NCBI RefSeq assembly: GCF_030409605.1
Contig: NZ_JAUFQG010000006.1
Coordinates: forward strand, 248,001 to 312,000
Direction of reading: 5' to 3'
Length of the DNA: 64,000 bases
Origin: Simiduia curdlanivorans
Lineage (GTDB): Bacteria; Pseudomonadota; Gammaproteobacteria; Pseudomonadales; Cellvibrionaceae
Part shown: positions 17,926-26,998 of the stretch, one piece after another
Layout of the letters: each line of letters opens with the position of its first letter
Numbering within the stretch: position 1 is the stretch's first letter
The notes under the pieces: generated by a model
Told to the model about the DNA's origin: nothing
Database searches by the model: none
What the model saw: the letters and a program-made list of their open reading frames with translations, nothing else
Program-made: the position numbers and the translations under genes

Positions 17926-20049
17926 ATGAACCAAGCAGCCCTTAGCATACTCAATACTACCTTCGGTTATGCCAGCTTCAGGCCACCGCAGGATGCCATC
18001 ATCGATGCCCTGATAGACGGCCAAGACGCCCTAGTCATCATGCCCACGGGCGGTGGCAAATCGCTTTGCTACCAAATTCCCGCCATGGCGCGCCCAGGTT
18101 GCGGGGTGGTGATTTCGCCCTTGATCGCCTTGATGCAAGATCAAGTCAGCGCCCTAGAGCAACTCGGCGTTAAGGCCGGCTTTCTCAACTCAACCCTGTC
18201 CGCTGCCGATACGCAAAAGATCGAGCAACAGCTCATGTCCGGCGAGCTCGATCTGCTTTATATAGCACCGGAACGCCTAAACCAAGCGCGCACCATTAAT
18301 TTACTGCACCAAGTGCCGCTAGCACTCTTCGCCATTGACGAGGCCCACTGTGTTTCCCAGTGGGGCCACGATTTTCGCTCGGATTATCTACAACTCGGCT
18401 TGCTCGCCGATCAGTTTCCCGACGTACCACGCATCGCCCTAACTGCCACGGCCGATAGCCGAACCCAAGCGGAAATTATTCAGCGCTTACACCTGCAAAA
18501 CGCTAAGCAATTTGTGGTCGGCTTTGACCGCCCTAATATTCAATATCGCATCACGCCAAAAAATAACCCGCGCAAACAAGTGTTGGCTTTTATTCGCGCG
18601 GAGCACAGCGGCGACTCGGGCATTATCTATTGTCTATCGCGCAAAAAAACCGAAGAAACCGCAGCCTTCTTATGCGCCGAAGGCATGACCGCACTGCCCT
18701 ACCACGCCGGCCTACCGGCTGAAACTCGAGCGGCAAATCAACGTCGTTTTTTGCGCGAAGACAACATCATCATGGTTGCCACCGTCGCCTTTGGCATGGG
18801 TATCGATAAACCCGACGTTCGCTTTGTTGCGCATTTAGACCTACCCAAAAGCATAGAGGCCTACTACCAGGAAACCGGTCGCGCCGGGCGCGATGGCGCA
18901 CCGGCCACCGCATGGATGGCCTACGGTTACCAAGACGTGATTCTACTCAGCCAAATGATGAGCCAGTCTGAAGGCTCGGCCGAACACAAGCACGCCGAGC
19001 GGCAAAAGCTCGATGCGATGCTCGGCCTGTGTGAAATTACCAGCTGCCGCCGACAAACCTTGTTGCGCTATTTCGGCGAGCAAAATCACGAGGCCTGCGG
19101 CAATTGCGATACTTGCATCAACCCCGTCGCAACCTGGGATGGAACCGACGCCGCGCGCAAGGCCCTCTCCTGTGTTTATCGCTCGGGTCAACGTTTTGGT
19201 GTATCGCATCTCGTCGATATTTTGCTGGGTAAGGAAAATCAGAAAATACAGCAGTTCGATCACCAGCAGTTGAGCACCTTTGGCATTGGTAAAGACCTGG
19301 ACGCCAACCAATGGCGCTCTGTCTTCCGGCAGTTAGTGGCGCGCGGCTACCTCGCTGTGGATAGCACGGGTTTTGGCGGTTTACGGCTGGAGGAAAGTTG
19401 CCGCGATTTACTCAAAGGCGATGAACGCATTCAATTGCGGCGCGATGTGAAAGATGTAAAAACCAGCAAATCAAAACACAGCCAAGCACTTGCCCAAGCC
19501 GATACAGCGCTCTGGGATGCCTTGCGCGCGTGCAGAAAACAACTTGCCGAAGAACACGGCGTACCACCCTATGTGGTGTTTCACGATGCCACGCTAATGG
19601 AAATGGTGCGCTATCGCCCCACGTCGGAACAAGCCATGCTCGCCATTAGCGGCGTGGGCCAGTCCAAGTGGGACAAGTTCGGCGAGGCGTTTATCGACGT
19701 TATTTTGCGCTTCGACAGCGAAGCGACAAACAACCAAGATAGCGCAACCTTAGACACGACGGCACAATTGCTACAAGCGCAAATGACCGTGGAGCAAATT
19801 GCCAGCCATCGCGGTCTCACCGTCGACACCGTGTACAACCACGTGGCCAATCTGCTGCAGGATAAACGCATTGCCTTATTAGACGCCATCGACCTAGACG
19901 AGCGCGAGCTTGGTCAAATTCAAGATGAGATTTTGCAATACGATGGCGGTGAAGACGGCTTTCGCTTTAAGCCCGTGTTTGAAGCCTTGGCTGGCAACTA
20001 CCCCTATGGCCTTTTGAAATGCGTGCGCGTGGCGATGCTTAATCAATAA
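17926..20049 (+). CDS. recQ: ATP-dependent DNA helicase RecQ
   Basis: 3'-5' helicase for recombination and fork repair. Walker A MPTGGGKSLCY and the DEAH box in AIDEAHCVSQWGHDFR are clear, as is motif VI QETGRAGRDG. The zinc-binding Cys set lies in CEITSCRR and ACGNCDTCINP, followed by the winged-helix RQC region and a C-terminal HRDC domain (about residues 520-600, SGVGQSKWDKFGEAFI). At 707 residues it is a little longer than E. coli RecQ (about 610), with a C-terminal extension resembling the helix-turn-helix tail of other RecQ proteins. No ribosome-binding site is visible. Confidence 0.96.
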   Translation: MNQAALSILNTTFGYASFRPPQDAIIDALIDGQDALVIMPTGGGKSLCYQIPAMARPGCGVVISPLIALMQDQVSALEQLGVKAGFLNSTLSAADTQKIEQQLMSGELDLLYIAPERLNQARTINLLHQVPLALFAIDEAHCVSQWGHDFRSDYLQLGLLADQFPDVPRIALTATADSRTQAEIIQRLHLQNAKQFVVGFDRPNIQYRITPKNNPRKQVLAFIRAEHSGDSGIIYCLSRKKTEETAAFLCAEGMTALPYHAGLPAETRAANQRRFLREDNIIMVATVAFGMGIDKPDVRFVAHLDLPKSIEAYYQETGRAGRDGAPATAWMAYGYQDVILLSQMMSQSEGSAEHKHAERQKLDAMLGLCEITSCRRQTLLRYFGEQNHEACGNCDTCINPVATWDGTDAARKALSCVYRSGQRFGVSHLVDILLGKENQKIQQFDHQQLSTFGIGKDLDANQWRSVFRQLVARGYLAVDSTGFGGLRLEESCRDLLKGDERIQLRRDVKDVKTSKSKHSQALAQADTALWDALRACRKQLAEEHGVPPYVVFHDATLMEMVRYRPTSEQAMLAISGVGQSKWDKFGEAFIDVILRFDSEATNNQDSATLDTTAQLLQAQMTVEQIASHRGLTVDTVYNHVANLLQDKRIALLDAIDLDERELGQIQDEILQYDGGEDGFRFKPVFEALAGNYPYGLLKCVRVAMLNQ

Positions 20050-20071
20050 ACTTCGCTACGCTACATCAACA

Positions 20072-20271
20072 TCACTGGTCACTGCTGTCCCGTTAACTTT
20101 AATACAATACTTCCGGACCTAAGTATTTATTGGGATTAGGATGACCAAAGTGCCAGACATGAATTGCGCACTTATGCTGAAGACGCGCCGTATATACGTC
20201 CTTGTAGGCTCGTCACCAGCACAAGCACCCAATTCATGCTTGCAGAGTTAACGGGGCACAGTGATCACTGG
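20072..20271. repeat. Fold-back (MITE-like) element with imperfect terminal inverted repeats
   Basis: The ends 20072-20098 and 20246-20271 are inverted copies, 22 of 26 aligned positions matching and both containing CCCGTTAACT. A second, nested inverted pair (CATGAATTG at 20158, CAATTCATG at 20230) lies inside. The segment holds no gene. Its right end supplies the stop codon of the fghA gene (TGATCACTG), as if inserted at the 3' edge of that gene. It could instead be a large terminator-like RNA fold between two convergent genes. Other copies in the genome would be needed to call it mobile. Confidence 0.45.
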
Positions 20272-21113
20272 TTTAAAAATTCTGCGTGAAACCTAATATG
20301 CGCCTCGATAAAACTGGCGATAAAAAAGTAGCTGTGATCATAGCCCTTGTGTTGAAGCACCTGTAGCGGGTAATTTTGTGGCGCAGCCGCTATCAGTTTT
20401 TCAGGCATCAACTGCGTCGTTAAAAAGTTATCCGCCAAACCTTGGTCAACCCGAATGGGGATCGATTTTTTGGCCGATGCCAAGAGCACACTGGCATCGT
20501 AATCTTGCCAAGTAGATCTGTCTTGCCCCAAATAATAACCCAAGGTTTTTTCACCCCACGGGCATTGGCTTGGCGCACAAATAGGCGCGAAGGCCGAGAT
20601 GGATTGATAGGTGTCGACGTTACGCAAACCAATCACCAGCGCGCCGTGGCCACCCATGGAGTGCCCCATAATACTCATGCGTTTGAGATCTAACGCTTGC
20701 ACCTCGCGCGCCAGCAGTGCCGGCAACTCCTGCACAATATAATCGTACATTTGATAGTGTTCAGCCCAAGGCGCTTGTGTCGCATTGACATAAAAACCTG
20801 CGCCCATACCCGCATCGTAAGCCTCGTCATCGGCCACACCTTCGCCGCGTGGGCTGGTATCGGGCGCGAGCAACGCTATGCCTAACTCGGCTGCCACTCT
20901 TTGGGCACCGGCTTTAGTGACGAAGTTTTCATCTGTGCAGGTTAAACCCGACAACCAAACCAACACTGGCACCTTGGCGTTTTTTGCTTGCGGCGGCAAA
21001 AATAACGAAAAATGCATGTCGCAATTAAGCACCAGCGAAACGTGTTTAAAGCGCTGTTGCTGGCCGCCAAAGCACTGCACATCCGCAACTTTTTCTATCG
21101 ATAAATTTGTCAT
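20265..21113 (-). CDS. fghA: S-formylglutathione hydrolase
   Basis: Hydrolyses S-formylglutathione to formate and glutathione, the second step of glutathione-dependent formaldehyde detoxification. It is an esterase D-type alpha/beta hydrolase: nucleophile Ser in SIMGHSMGGHGALV, WLSGLTCTDENF, then a late Asp (VDQGLADNFL) and His (GYDHSYFFIASF). ATG 21113 gives the usual N-terminus; ATG 21128, overlapping the frmA stop as TAATG, would add five residues. The frmA-fghA order is the standard operon. Confidence 0.94.
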   Translation of the reverse strand: MTNLSIEKVADVQCFGGQQQRFKHVSLVLNCDMHFSLFLPPQAKNAKVPVLVWLSGLTCTDENFVTKAGAQRVAAELGIALLAPDTSPRGEGVADDEAYDAGMGAGFYVNATQAPWAEHYQMYDYIVQELPALLAREVQALDLKRMSIMGHSMGGHGALVIGLRNVDTYQSISAFAPICAPSQCPWGEKTLGYYLGQDRSTWQDYDASVLLASAKKSIPIRVDQGLADNFLTTQLMPEKLIAAAPQNYPLQVLQHKGYDHSYFFIASFIEAHIRFHAEFLNQ

Positions 21114-21127
21114 CTCACCGCTTTCCA

Positions 21128-22234
21128 TTAGTAGAGGACGACCGAGCGAATACTCTCGCCACTGTGCATCAAGTCAAACGCTTTATTGATGTCATTGAGC
21201 GGCATGGTGTGGGTAATTAAATCATCAATTTTTATCTTGCCCTCCATGTACCAATCGACAATTTTCGGCACATCGGTGCGCCCACGGGCGCCACCAAAGG
21301 CAGTACCGCGCCAGCTTCTACCGGTCACTAACTGAAACGGCCGAGTGGAAATTTCTTGCCCCGCCCCTGCGACACCCACAATACAACTTTGGCCCCAGCC
21401 TTTGTGACAACACTCTAACGCGTCGCGCATCACTTTAACGTTACCAATACATTCAAAACTGTAATCCACACCACCACCGGTCATTTGCACAATGGCATCC
21501 ACCAAGTTCGGGTGATCTTTCGGGTTGACGAAATCCGTCATGCCAAATTGCTTGGCAAGGGCAACCTTGGCAGGATTGGTGTCGACACCAATGATGCGCG
21601 TCGCGCCGACCATTTTCGCGCCTTGAATCACATTCAAGCCGATACCGCCTAAACCGAATACCGCAACCGTAGAACCCGGCTCTACTTTCATCGTGAAGGC
21701 CACGGCACCGATCCCGGTAGTGACGCCACAACCGATGTAACAAACTTTATCAAAAGGTGCATCTGCGCGGATTTTTGCCAAAGCGATTTCAGGCAGTACG
21801 GTGTAATTGGAGAAGGTCGAGCAGCCCATGTAATGCAATATAGGCTGGCCATCTAGGGAAAAGCGACTGGTGCCGTCGGGCATTACGCCCTTGCCTTGGG
21901 TGGAGCGAATGGCTTGGCACAAATTTGTTTTCGGGTGCAAACAGTAATCGCACTCGCGGCACTCAGGCGTGTACAGCGGAATCACATGGTCGCCTTTTTT
22001 AAGGGATTTTACACCCGGCCCCACGTCGACCACCACACCGGCGCCCTCGTGGCCGAGAATGGCGGGAAAGGCGCCCTCCGGGTCATCACCCGACAAGGTA
22101 AATGCATCGGTGTGACACACGCCCGTGGCTTTAATTTCCACCAACACTTCGCCCGCCTTAGGGCCTTGTAAATCAACCTCGTGAATCTCAAGTGGCTTTC
22201 CAGCACCAAATGCAACAGCGGCACGTGTTTTCAT
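21128..22234 (-). CDS. frmA: S-(hydroxymethyl)glutathione dehydrogenase / class III alcohol dehydrogenase
   Basis: Oxidises the glutathione-formaldehyde adduct to S-formylglutathione with NAD+. Zinc ligands are in ATGVCHTDAF and GHEGAGVV; the structural zinc Cys cluster is CRECDYCLHPKTNLC; the NAD fold has FGLGGIGLNVIQGA. The 368-residue length is standard for class III enzymes. AAAGGA precedes the ATG by about 8 nt. No frmR-like regulator lies next to it. Confidence 0.96.
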   Translation of the reverse strand: MKTRAAVAFGAGKPLEIHEVDLQGPKAGEVLVEIKATGVCHTDAFTLSGDDPEGAFPAILGHEGAGVVVDVGPGVKSLKKGDHVIPLYTPECRECDYCLHPKTNLCQAIRSTQGKGVMPDGTSRFSLDGQPILHYMGCSTFSNYTVLPEIALAKIRADAPFDKVCYIGCGVTTGIGAVAFTMKVEPGSTVAVFGLGGIGLNVIQGAKMVGATRIIGVDTNPAKVALAKQFGMTDFVNPKDHPNLVDAIVQMTGGGVDYSFECIGNVKVMRDALECCHKGWGQSCIVGVAGAGQEISTRPFQLVTGRSWRGTAFGGARGRTDVPKIVDWYMEGKIKIDDLITHTMPLNDINKAFDLMHSGESIRSVVLY

Positions 22235-22454
22235 GGGTATTTCCTTTAAATATAACGAAATGAGGCAGCTACCAAGAGCGCAAATCTAACGCCCACCCTA
22301 ACCAATAGAGACAACAAAATAAAGTTTAATGGGCTGCGTAAACTCGGCGCTGAAATTTATCTGTTTAATTCGGTTAATTATTCGTCAATCATACGAGCCG
22401 GCATTACGCCATTTGGCACTAGCTTAGCTCAACCACATTCTGCCAACTAAAAAA

Positions 22455-23927
22455 ATGGATACCCCTATGATTCGCGCCACATCCATCCAGCCGCTTGGCT
22501 GGTTGCTCGCAACCTCCTTTGCCGTCATCTTGCCACTGCGTGCCCTGGCCGCCGAAGCGGTGCCAAGCTTTAGCAAAGCCACCCTTGCCCATGCAGAAAC
22601 CATTCGCCTCGACGCGCCCGAAAACAATCACGCCATGAAAATATTGGAGTCATTAACCACCGAAGTAGGCCCGCGCCTGGCTGGCGGCCCAAATGACGCC
22701 CGCGCCGTGGCTTGGGCCAAGGCCAAATTTACCGAGCTTGGCTTTGATCAAGTCTGGCTAGAGCCGGTTAGCTTTCCAACTTGGCAGCGCGGCGTCGAGA
22801 CAGCCGAAGTGCTTAGCCCCTACCCGCAACCGCTGTCCATCACTGCCCTCGGTAACAGCATTGCGACTCCAATAGATGGATTGACCGCCAACATCATTGA
22901 ATTCGCCACCCTGGCCGATTTAGAGGCAGCAACAAAAGCCGACGTGACCGGCAAAATTGTTTTCATCAACAAGGCCATGAGCGCCCATATTGACGGCGCC
23001 GACTATGGCCCCACCGTGGGCGCACGTAGCCGTGGCGCGAGTGCAGCAGCCAAACTAGGCGCGGTCGGTTTGCTGATTCGATCCATAGGCACCGATCACA
23101 ACCGTTTAGCACACACAGGCTACAACGGCTATGAAGACGGCGTAGAAAAAATTCCTGCCGCTGCCTTGTCGGTACCCGATGCCATTCTGCTCAGCAATAT
23201 GCTAAAACGCAGTAAACCTGTGTCGGTAAAAATGAACCTAGGTTCAGGCCCTGGCCCGGAGTACACGTCCTACAACGTCATCGGGCAAATTAATGCCAAA
23301 AGGAAAACCAATAAATACGTATTGATTGGTGGCCATTTAGATTCTTGGGATCTCGGCACCGGCGCTATTGATGATGGCGCCGGCTGCGCCGTTACCATGG
23401 CGGCAGCGGAATACATTGCCCGTAAAAAATTACCCATCGAGCACAATATTCGCGTGGTGTTATTTGCCAACGAAGAGCAAGGTCTATTTGGCGGCAATCA
23501 GTATCGGGATGCCCATAAGGGCGATGTGAAAAACATTATTGCCGCCGCCGAATCAGACTTTGGCCAAGGCCCAGTGTATGCACTCAACTCGCGGGTCAAA
23601 CCCGAGGCGCTGCCACTGGTGCAGCAAATGCAAAAAGCCATGAGTGGCTTAAATATCCAAGCCGGCCACAACGACGGCAACGGCGGGCCAGATTTAATCG
23701 CGCTCGGCGCTGAAGGCGTTGCCCTGTTCGGCCTAGCGCTGGATGGAACCGACTATTTCGACCTGCACCACACCGCCAACGACACCTTCGATAAAGTTGA
23801 AGCCAAGCGCTTAAATCAAACCGCAACAAGCTTCGCCATGTTCGCCTTTTTAGCTGCGAACGCACCGAGCGGCTTTGGTTCGGGTGAGTCCTATTTAGTC
23901 GAAAAAGCAAAAAGCACAAAACATTAA
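22455..23927 (+). CDS. Exported M28-family metallopeptidase (carboxypeptidase Q-like)
   Basis: A 490-residue zinc peptidase with an N-terminal signal sequence (hydrophobic stretch to about residue 35, cut near LRALA). The two-zinc site is clear: His and Asp in GGHLDSWDLGTGAIDDGAG, the catalytic Glu pair in FANEEQGLFGG, Asp in AAESDFGQG and a late His in YFDLHHTANDTFD. A PA-like insert (about 130-250) separates the signal from the catalytic domain. It should cleave peptides or dipeptides in the periplasm. An alternative ATG lies at 22467; neither has a good ribosome site. Confidence 0.88.
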   Translation: MDTPMIRATSIQPLGWLLATSFAVILPLRALAAEAVPSFSKATLAHAETIRLDAPENNHAMKILESLTTEVGPRLAGGPNDARAVAWAKAKFTELGFDQVWLEPVSFPTWQRGVETAEVLSPYPQPLSITALGNSIATPIDGLTANIIEFATLADLEAATKADVTGKIVFINKAMSAHIDGADYGPTVGARSRGASAAAKLGAVGLLIRSIGTDHNRLAHTGYNGYEDGVEKIPAAALSVPDAILLSNMLKRSKPVSVKMNLGSGPGPEYTSYNVIGQINAKRKTNKYVLIGGHLDSWDLGTGAIDDGAGCAVTMAAAEYIARKKLPIEHNIRVVLFANEEQGLFGGNQYRDAHKGDVKNIIAAAESDFGQGPVYALNSRVKPEALPLVQQMQKAMSGLNIQAGHNDGNGGPDLIALGAEGVALFGLALDGTDYFDLHHTANDTFDKVEAKRLNQTATSFAMFAFLAANAPSGFGSGESYLVEKAKSTKH

Positions 23928-23995
23928 AACTAACCCGGGCCTTTAGTTAAAAGGCTCGCAATACTCTCCGCGACGGGTATTGATAAAAACGGAGA

Positions 23996-25006
23996 TTATA
24001 AACAAGCACGCCAGGCGGAAATGAGCCGGTCGATACTCGACCGGCTCACATCTAAATGCGTCACCAAGCGCATACCTTGATAGCCCGGCGAAATTAAAAT
24101 GCCCTGGGCTTTTAATGTCGACGCCAGCGCTTGAATAGCCACCGTCTGATCGACATTCAAAAACACAATATTGGTTTGCACGCTGGCCTCATCGCAGCTA
24201 ACACCCGGCAGGGTATTTAACTGCGCGGCGAGATAGCGCGCGTTGGCGTGATCTTCAACTAGCCGAGACACATTTTCCGCCAGCGCCAATTTACCGGCCG
24301 CGGCTAAAATACCGGCCTGGCGCATACCGCCACCTACCATCTTGCGCAAGCGTCGAGCCCGCGCAATAAATTCCTGGCTACCAAACAACAGTGAGCCCAC
24401 CGGCGCACCCAAGCCCTTCGACAAACATACTGTCATGGAATCAAAGTGCTGGGCAATCTGTGTAACATCAACATCTAATGCCACCGCTGCGTTATACACC
24501 CGAGCGCCATCGAGATGCATCGCCAAACCCTGGCGCTCTGCAAAACCGCGCGCCTGCGCTAAATAAGCCATGGGCAACACCTTGCCACCCATGGTATTTT
24601 CCAAACTGAGCAACCGGGTTTTGGCAAAGTGGTTGTCGTCGGGCTTAACAGCTTTTGCTAACTTTGCTAGATCCAGACTACCGTCGGCCGAGTTTTCGAT
24701 CGGCTGTGGCTGAACCGAGCCCAATACGGCCGCACCGCCGGCTTCATATTTATAATTGTGCGCGTCTTGACCACACAGGTATTCATCGCCGCGACCACAA
24801 TGGCTTAAAATACCGAGTAAATTCGCCTGAGTGCCGGAACTGGTAAACAGCGCGCTGGCAAAGCCATGCCGTTCCGCCGCCCAGGTTTCCAAGTCATTTA
24901 CCGTTGGATCGTCGCCATAGACATCATCGCCTACTTCTGCCTGCGCCATTACTGTTCGCATTTTTTCACTCGGCCGAGTCACGGTATCTGAGCGGAAGTC
25001 GATCAT
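23996..25006 (-). CDS. ltaE: Low-specificity L-threonine aldolase
   Basis: PLP enzyme cleaving L-threonine or L-allo-threonine to glycine and acetaldehyde. The N-terminus IDFRSDTVTRPSEKMR and GDDVYGDDPTVNDLE are diagnostic; the PLP lysine lies in MTVCLSKGLGAPVGSLL, and HLDGARVYNAAVAL binds the cofactor. It is 336 residues, normal. AAGGAG lies 7 nt before the ATG, a strong site. A simple-sequence repeat lies about 115 bp upstream of the start. Confidence 0.95.
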   Translation of the reverse strand: MIDFRSDTVTRPSEKMRTVMAQAEVGDDVYGDDPTVNDLETWAAERHGFASALFTSSGTQANLLGILSHCGRGDEYLCGQDAHNYKYEAGGAAVLGSVQPQPIENSADGSLDLAKLAKAVKPDDNHFAKTRLLSLENTMGGKVLPMAYLAQARGFAERQGLAMHLDGARVYNAAVALDVDVTQIAQHFDSMTVCLSKGLGAPVGSLLFGSQEFIARARRLRKMVGGGMRQAGILAAAGKLALAENVSRLVEDHANARYLAAQLNTLPGVSCDEASVQTNIVFLNVDQTVAIQALASTLKAQGILISPGYQGMRLVTHLDVSRSSIDRLISAWRACL

Positions 25007-25119
25007 CTAAATTCTCCTTAGGCAAGAAAGCCTCATGCTAACCCAACATCGGAAATTTAGAAAACAAAGCCTTCGCGTATCTGCCAACTTCCAAGCAACA
25101 ACCAACCGCCAACCAACCA

Positions 25120-25161
25120 CCAAGAACCAAGAGCCAAGAGCCAAGAGCCAAGAGCCAACAA
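25120..25161. repeat. Heptamer tandem repeat (CCAAGAG)n
   Basis: Four perfect CCAAGAG units (25127-25154) with a degenerate unit on each side (CCAAGAA, CCAACAA). Further CCAA-rich degenerate sequence runs back to about 25090. It sits between the beta-barrel gene and ltaE, in the region expected to hold the ltaE promoter. Copy number could change by slippage. Confidence 0.85.
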
Positions 25162-25237
25162 CGAACTTCTGAGCCAGACGTAGAGCAAATATCACGATAG
25201 GCCAAGTCCAGCCGGCACTCCGAATACAGGAAGCGGA

Positions 25238-26095
25238 TTAAAAACTCAACAACACCGATGCATCAACGGAGGAATTTGGATAGTAAACGGAATCTTCATA
25301 GCCCTTTACTTGCACCTTAAACAGCAACGCATCTTTTGCTCGCCACTGGCCAAAGGCTCTTGCACTGGCAATAGGCTCCAAGCTGTCATATTGGTAATCA
25401 ACACCCAGCCCAAATACCCAGGGTTTATCTTTTGGGCTGGAAATTTCCGAGCCCACATAGCTGTAGCTATCGTATAAATCAGCGTTCACGCCGCCCAGTA
25501 AATAGTTATAACCGACGAGAAATAACAGCGATAAGCTTTCGTAATCCTTAATCGCCACAAAATCTAGATACATGTCGCGGGTACCGCTGCCTAGTTGCCG
25601 CGCTTCGTCGGCGTTATCGCCATCGTAACCCAAGGTCCACATCCAATAGCCGTTCGTATTAGCGAAAGCGCGCCCATAGCTGGCATAAACATTGACGTCG
25701 CCTACGCCTTCTTCGGTATTGTTTTCTTGGCTTAGCGTGGCACAGCGTGCCACCAACCTATCCCGATAAGGCTCCAATCTTGGAGGTAACTCTGTACCGC
25801 TCGCAATCAACTCACAATTGCGCTCTTGCTGGGCACTACCGCGAAAATTAAACACACCTTCAACCCGCTGATAAGGCAAGTCAACACCTAGAACCCAATT
25901 ATCATAAAGCACATAAGGTGATAGCGTTGTCGACCACAAACTCGCGTCGCTGCCACTGTATGTTTGCGTTTGGTAACGAAAACTTAGATCGATGGCAACC
26001 TCGGCCGGCCCGCTTTCTGCGCCATGAAGCGCAACAGGCGCAAAAAGCAACACGATCGGAAGCACGCTTCGTGTCAACAAGCGAAATAAAACCAT
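25238..26095 (-). CDS. Putative outer-membrane beta-barrel protein
   Basis: A 285-residue exported protein of no named family that I recognise. The signal peptide ends near LHGAES. The mature part alternates polar and hydrophobic residues with many aromatic strand ends (LSPYVLYDNWVLGVDLPYQ, GYWMWTLGYDG, WVFGLGVDYQYD) and finishes in SVLLSF, the terminal Phe of BAM-assembled barrels. Two Cys (in NCELIAS and ARCATLSQ) may form a loop disulfide. AAGGAT lies 8 nt before the ATG. It follows the DUF3106 gene by 51 bp and is probably the last gene of the sigma-factor operon. Confidence 0.7.
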   Translation of the reverse strand: MVLFRLLTRSVLPIVLLFAPVALHGAESGPAEVAIDLSFRYQTQTYSGSDASLWSTTLSPYVLYDNWVLGVDLPYQRVEGVFNFRGSAQQERNCELIASGTELPPRLEPYRDRLVARCATLSQENNTEEGVGDVNVYASYGRAFANTNGYWMWTLGYDGDNADEARQLGSGTRDMYLDFVAIKDYESLSLLFLVGYNYLLGGVNADLYDSYSYVGSEISSPKDKPWVFGLGVDYQYDSLEPIASARAFGQWRAKDALLFKVQVKGYEDSVYYPNSSVDASVLLSF

Positions 26096-26146
26096 AAATT
26101 AAATCCTTGAGCTTACAAAACAGTGATTAACGGGAAAAAGCAAGCA

Positions 26147-26689
26147 TTAACGCCGTTGCCGCGCCCTTTTCTGCATAAGCCGATCGCGCAAAGCCTGGCG
26201 CTGCTCAGGCGTGGCCGAGCGCAATCGCTCGCGTAAAGCTGCTCTTTCTTCTGGGCTCATGTCTCTAAGGTTGGATTTCAAATTTTCGCGCTCCGCTTCG
26301 GGTAATTGCTGGAACCACTCAAAGCGTTTACGCAAAGCGTCTTGCTCTTCCTGCGGAAGTTGTCGAAAGCGCTCATAGCGTTGTTTTAGCACTTCCCGCC
26401 TTTCCGGTGCTAAGCTTTGCCAGCGCTGAAATCTAGCTATCACTCTTTGGCGTTGCTCGCTCGTCATCCCTTGAAATTTTTCCGCCCTATTCAGCAATTG
26501 CTGACGCTGTTTTTCATCCAAATTGGACCACTGTTGCGCAAACGGCTGCAACAGCGCCTGTTGTTCAGCGCTTAAAGTTTCAAACCTTTGCGCGCTAGAA
26601 AAGGCGCTCATTAACAATAGCCAGGTTAGCAATAGCATCTTAGCAATCACTCGGGCCCCTAAAACACATGGATAGACACTGCGCCTCAT
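26147..26689 (-). CDS. Exported DUF3106-family protein
   Basis: A 180-residue protein with a signal sequence (MLLLTWLLLMSAFSSAQ) and then a highly charged helical body. Short motifs recur about every 18-20 residues, such as LPQEEQDALRKRFEWF, LPEAERENL, MSPEERAALRERL and ATPEQRQALRDRL, the DUF3106 pattern. The start at 26689 is firm: AGGAGG lies 5 nt upstream and the ATG overlaps the preceding stop (ATGA). DUF3106 genes commonly follow a sigma factor and a small membrane protein. Its role is unknown; a periplasmic helical sensor or chaperone is possible. Confidence 0.82.
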   Translation of the reverse strand: MRRSVYPCVLGARVIAKMLLLTWLLLMSAFSSAQRFETLSAEQQALLQPFAQQWSNLDEKQRQQLLNRAEKFQGMTSEQRQRVIARFQRWQSLAPERREVLKQRYERFRQLPQEEQDALRKRFEWFQQLPEAERENLKSNLRDMSPEERAALRERLRSATPEQRQALRDRLMQKRARQRR

Positions 26690-26994
26690 AACTCCTCCTC
26701 TCCGACTTGAAAGCTAGAGCTATCGCGCCCTTGATCGGCCTTTTCAGTTTCATCATTCATCGTTGTTACATCTTCCGTCGATCCTTCCTGCACCACAGCA
26801 TCTTGTCGCTGCATCAGTTGATCGAGATCCTCTGGGTCAAAAACGCTACCGTTACTGTCGCCATACTGGCTAAACCACAACCAAAATTCAGCTTGCTGAA
26901 TCACCGGGTTAACATCTGGCTCGATGGTTTCGGCATTCAAGCGCACCAGCGGTAAAACACTCACCGCACTCAACAAAGCTACCCAGCGATTCAT
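26686..26994 (-). CDS. Small exported protein of unknown function
   Basis: About 102 residues starting at the ATG at 26994, four bases after the previous stop. A signal peptide (MNRWVALLSAVSVLPLVRLNA) is followed by an acidic body with QAEFWLWFSQYGDSNG and DPEDLDQLMQR. I do not recognise a family. The longer frame to 27081 would overlap the upstream gene and lacks a signal at its start. It lies between the putative anti-sigma gene and the DUF3106 gene, and its stop overlaps the latter's start. Confidence 0.65.
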   Translation of the reverse strand: MNRWVALLSAVSVLPLVRLNAETIEPDVNPVIQQAEFWLWFSQYGDSNGSVFDPEDLDQLMQRQDAVVQEGSTEDVTTMNDETEKADQGRDSSSFQVGEEEL

Positions 26995-26998
26995 CGAT

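Noticed and set aside
20072..20271. Integron attC site
   Set aside because: GTTAAC occurs in both ends, but the required RYYYAAC/GTTRRRY boxes and an adjacent integrase or cassette array are not present.
25007..25195. Minus-strand frame with repeated WLLALGSW-like residues
   Set aside because: It is a translation of the heptamer DNA repeat and overlaps the expected ltaE promoter; no independent support.
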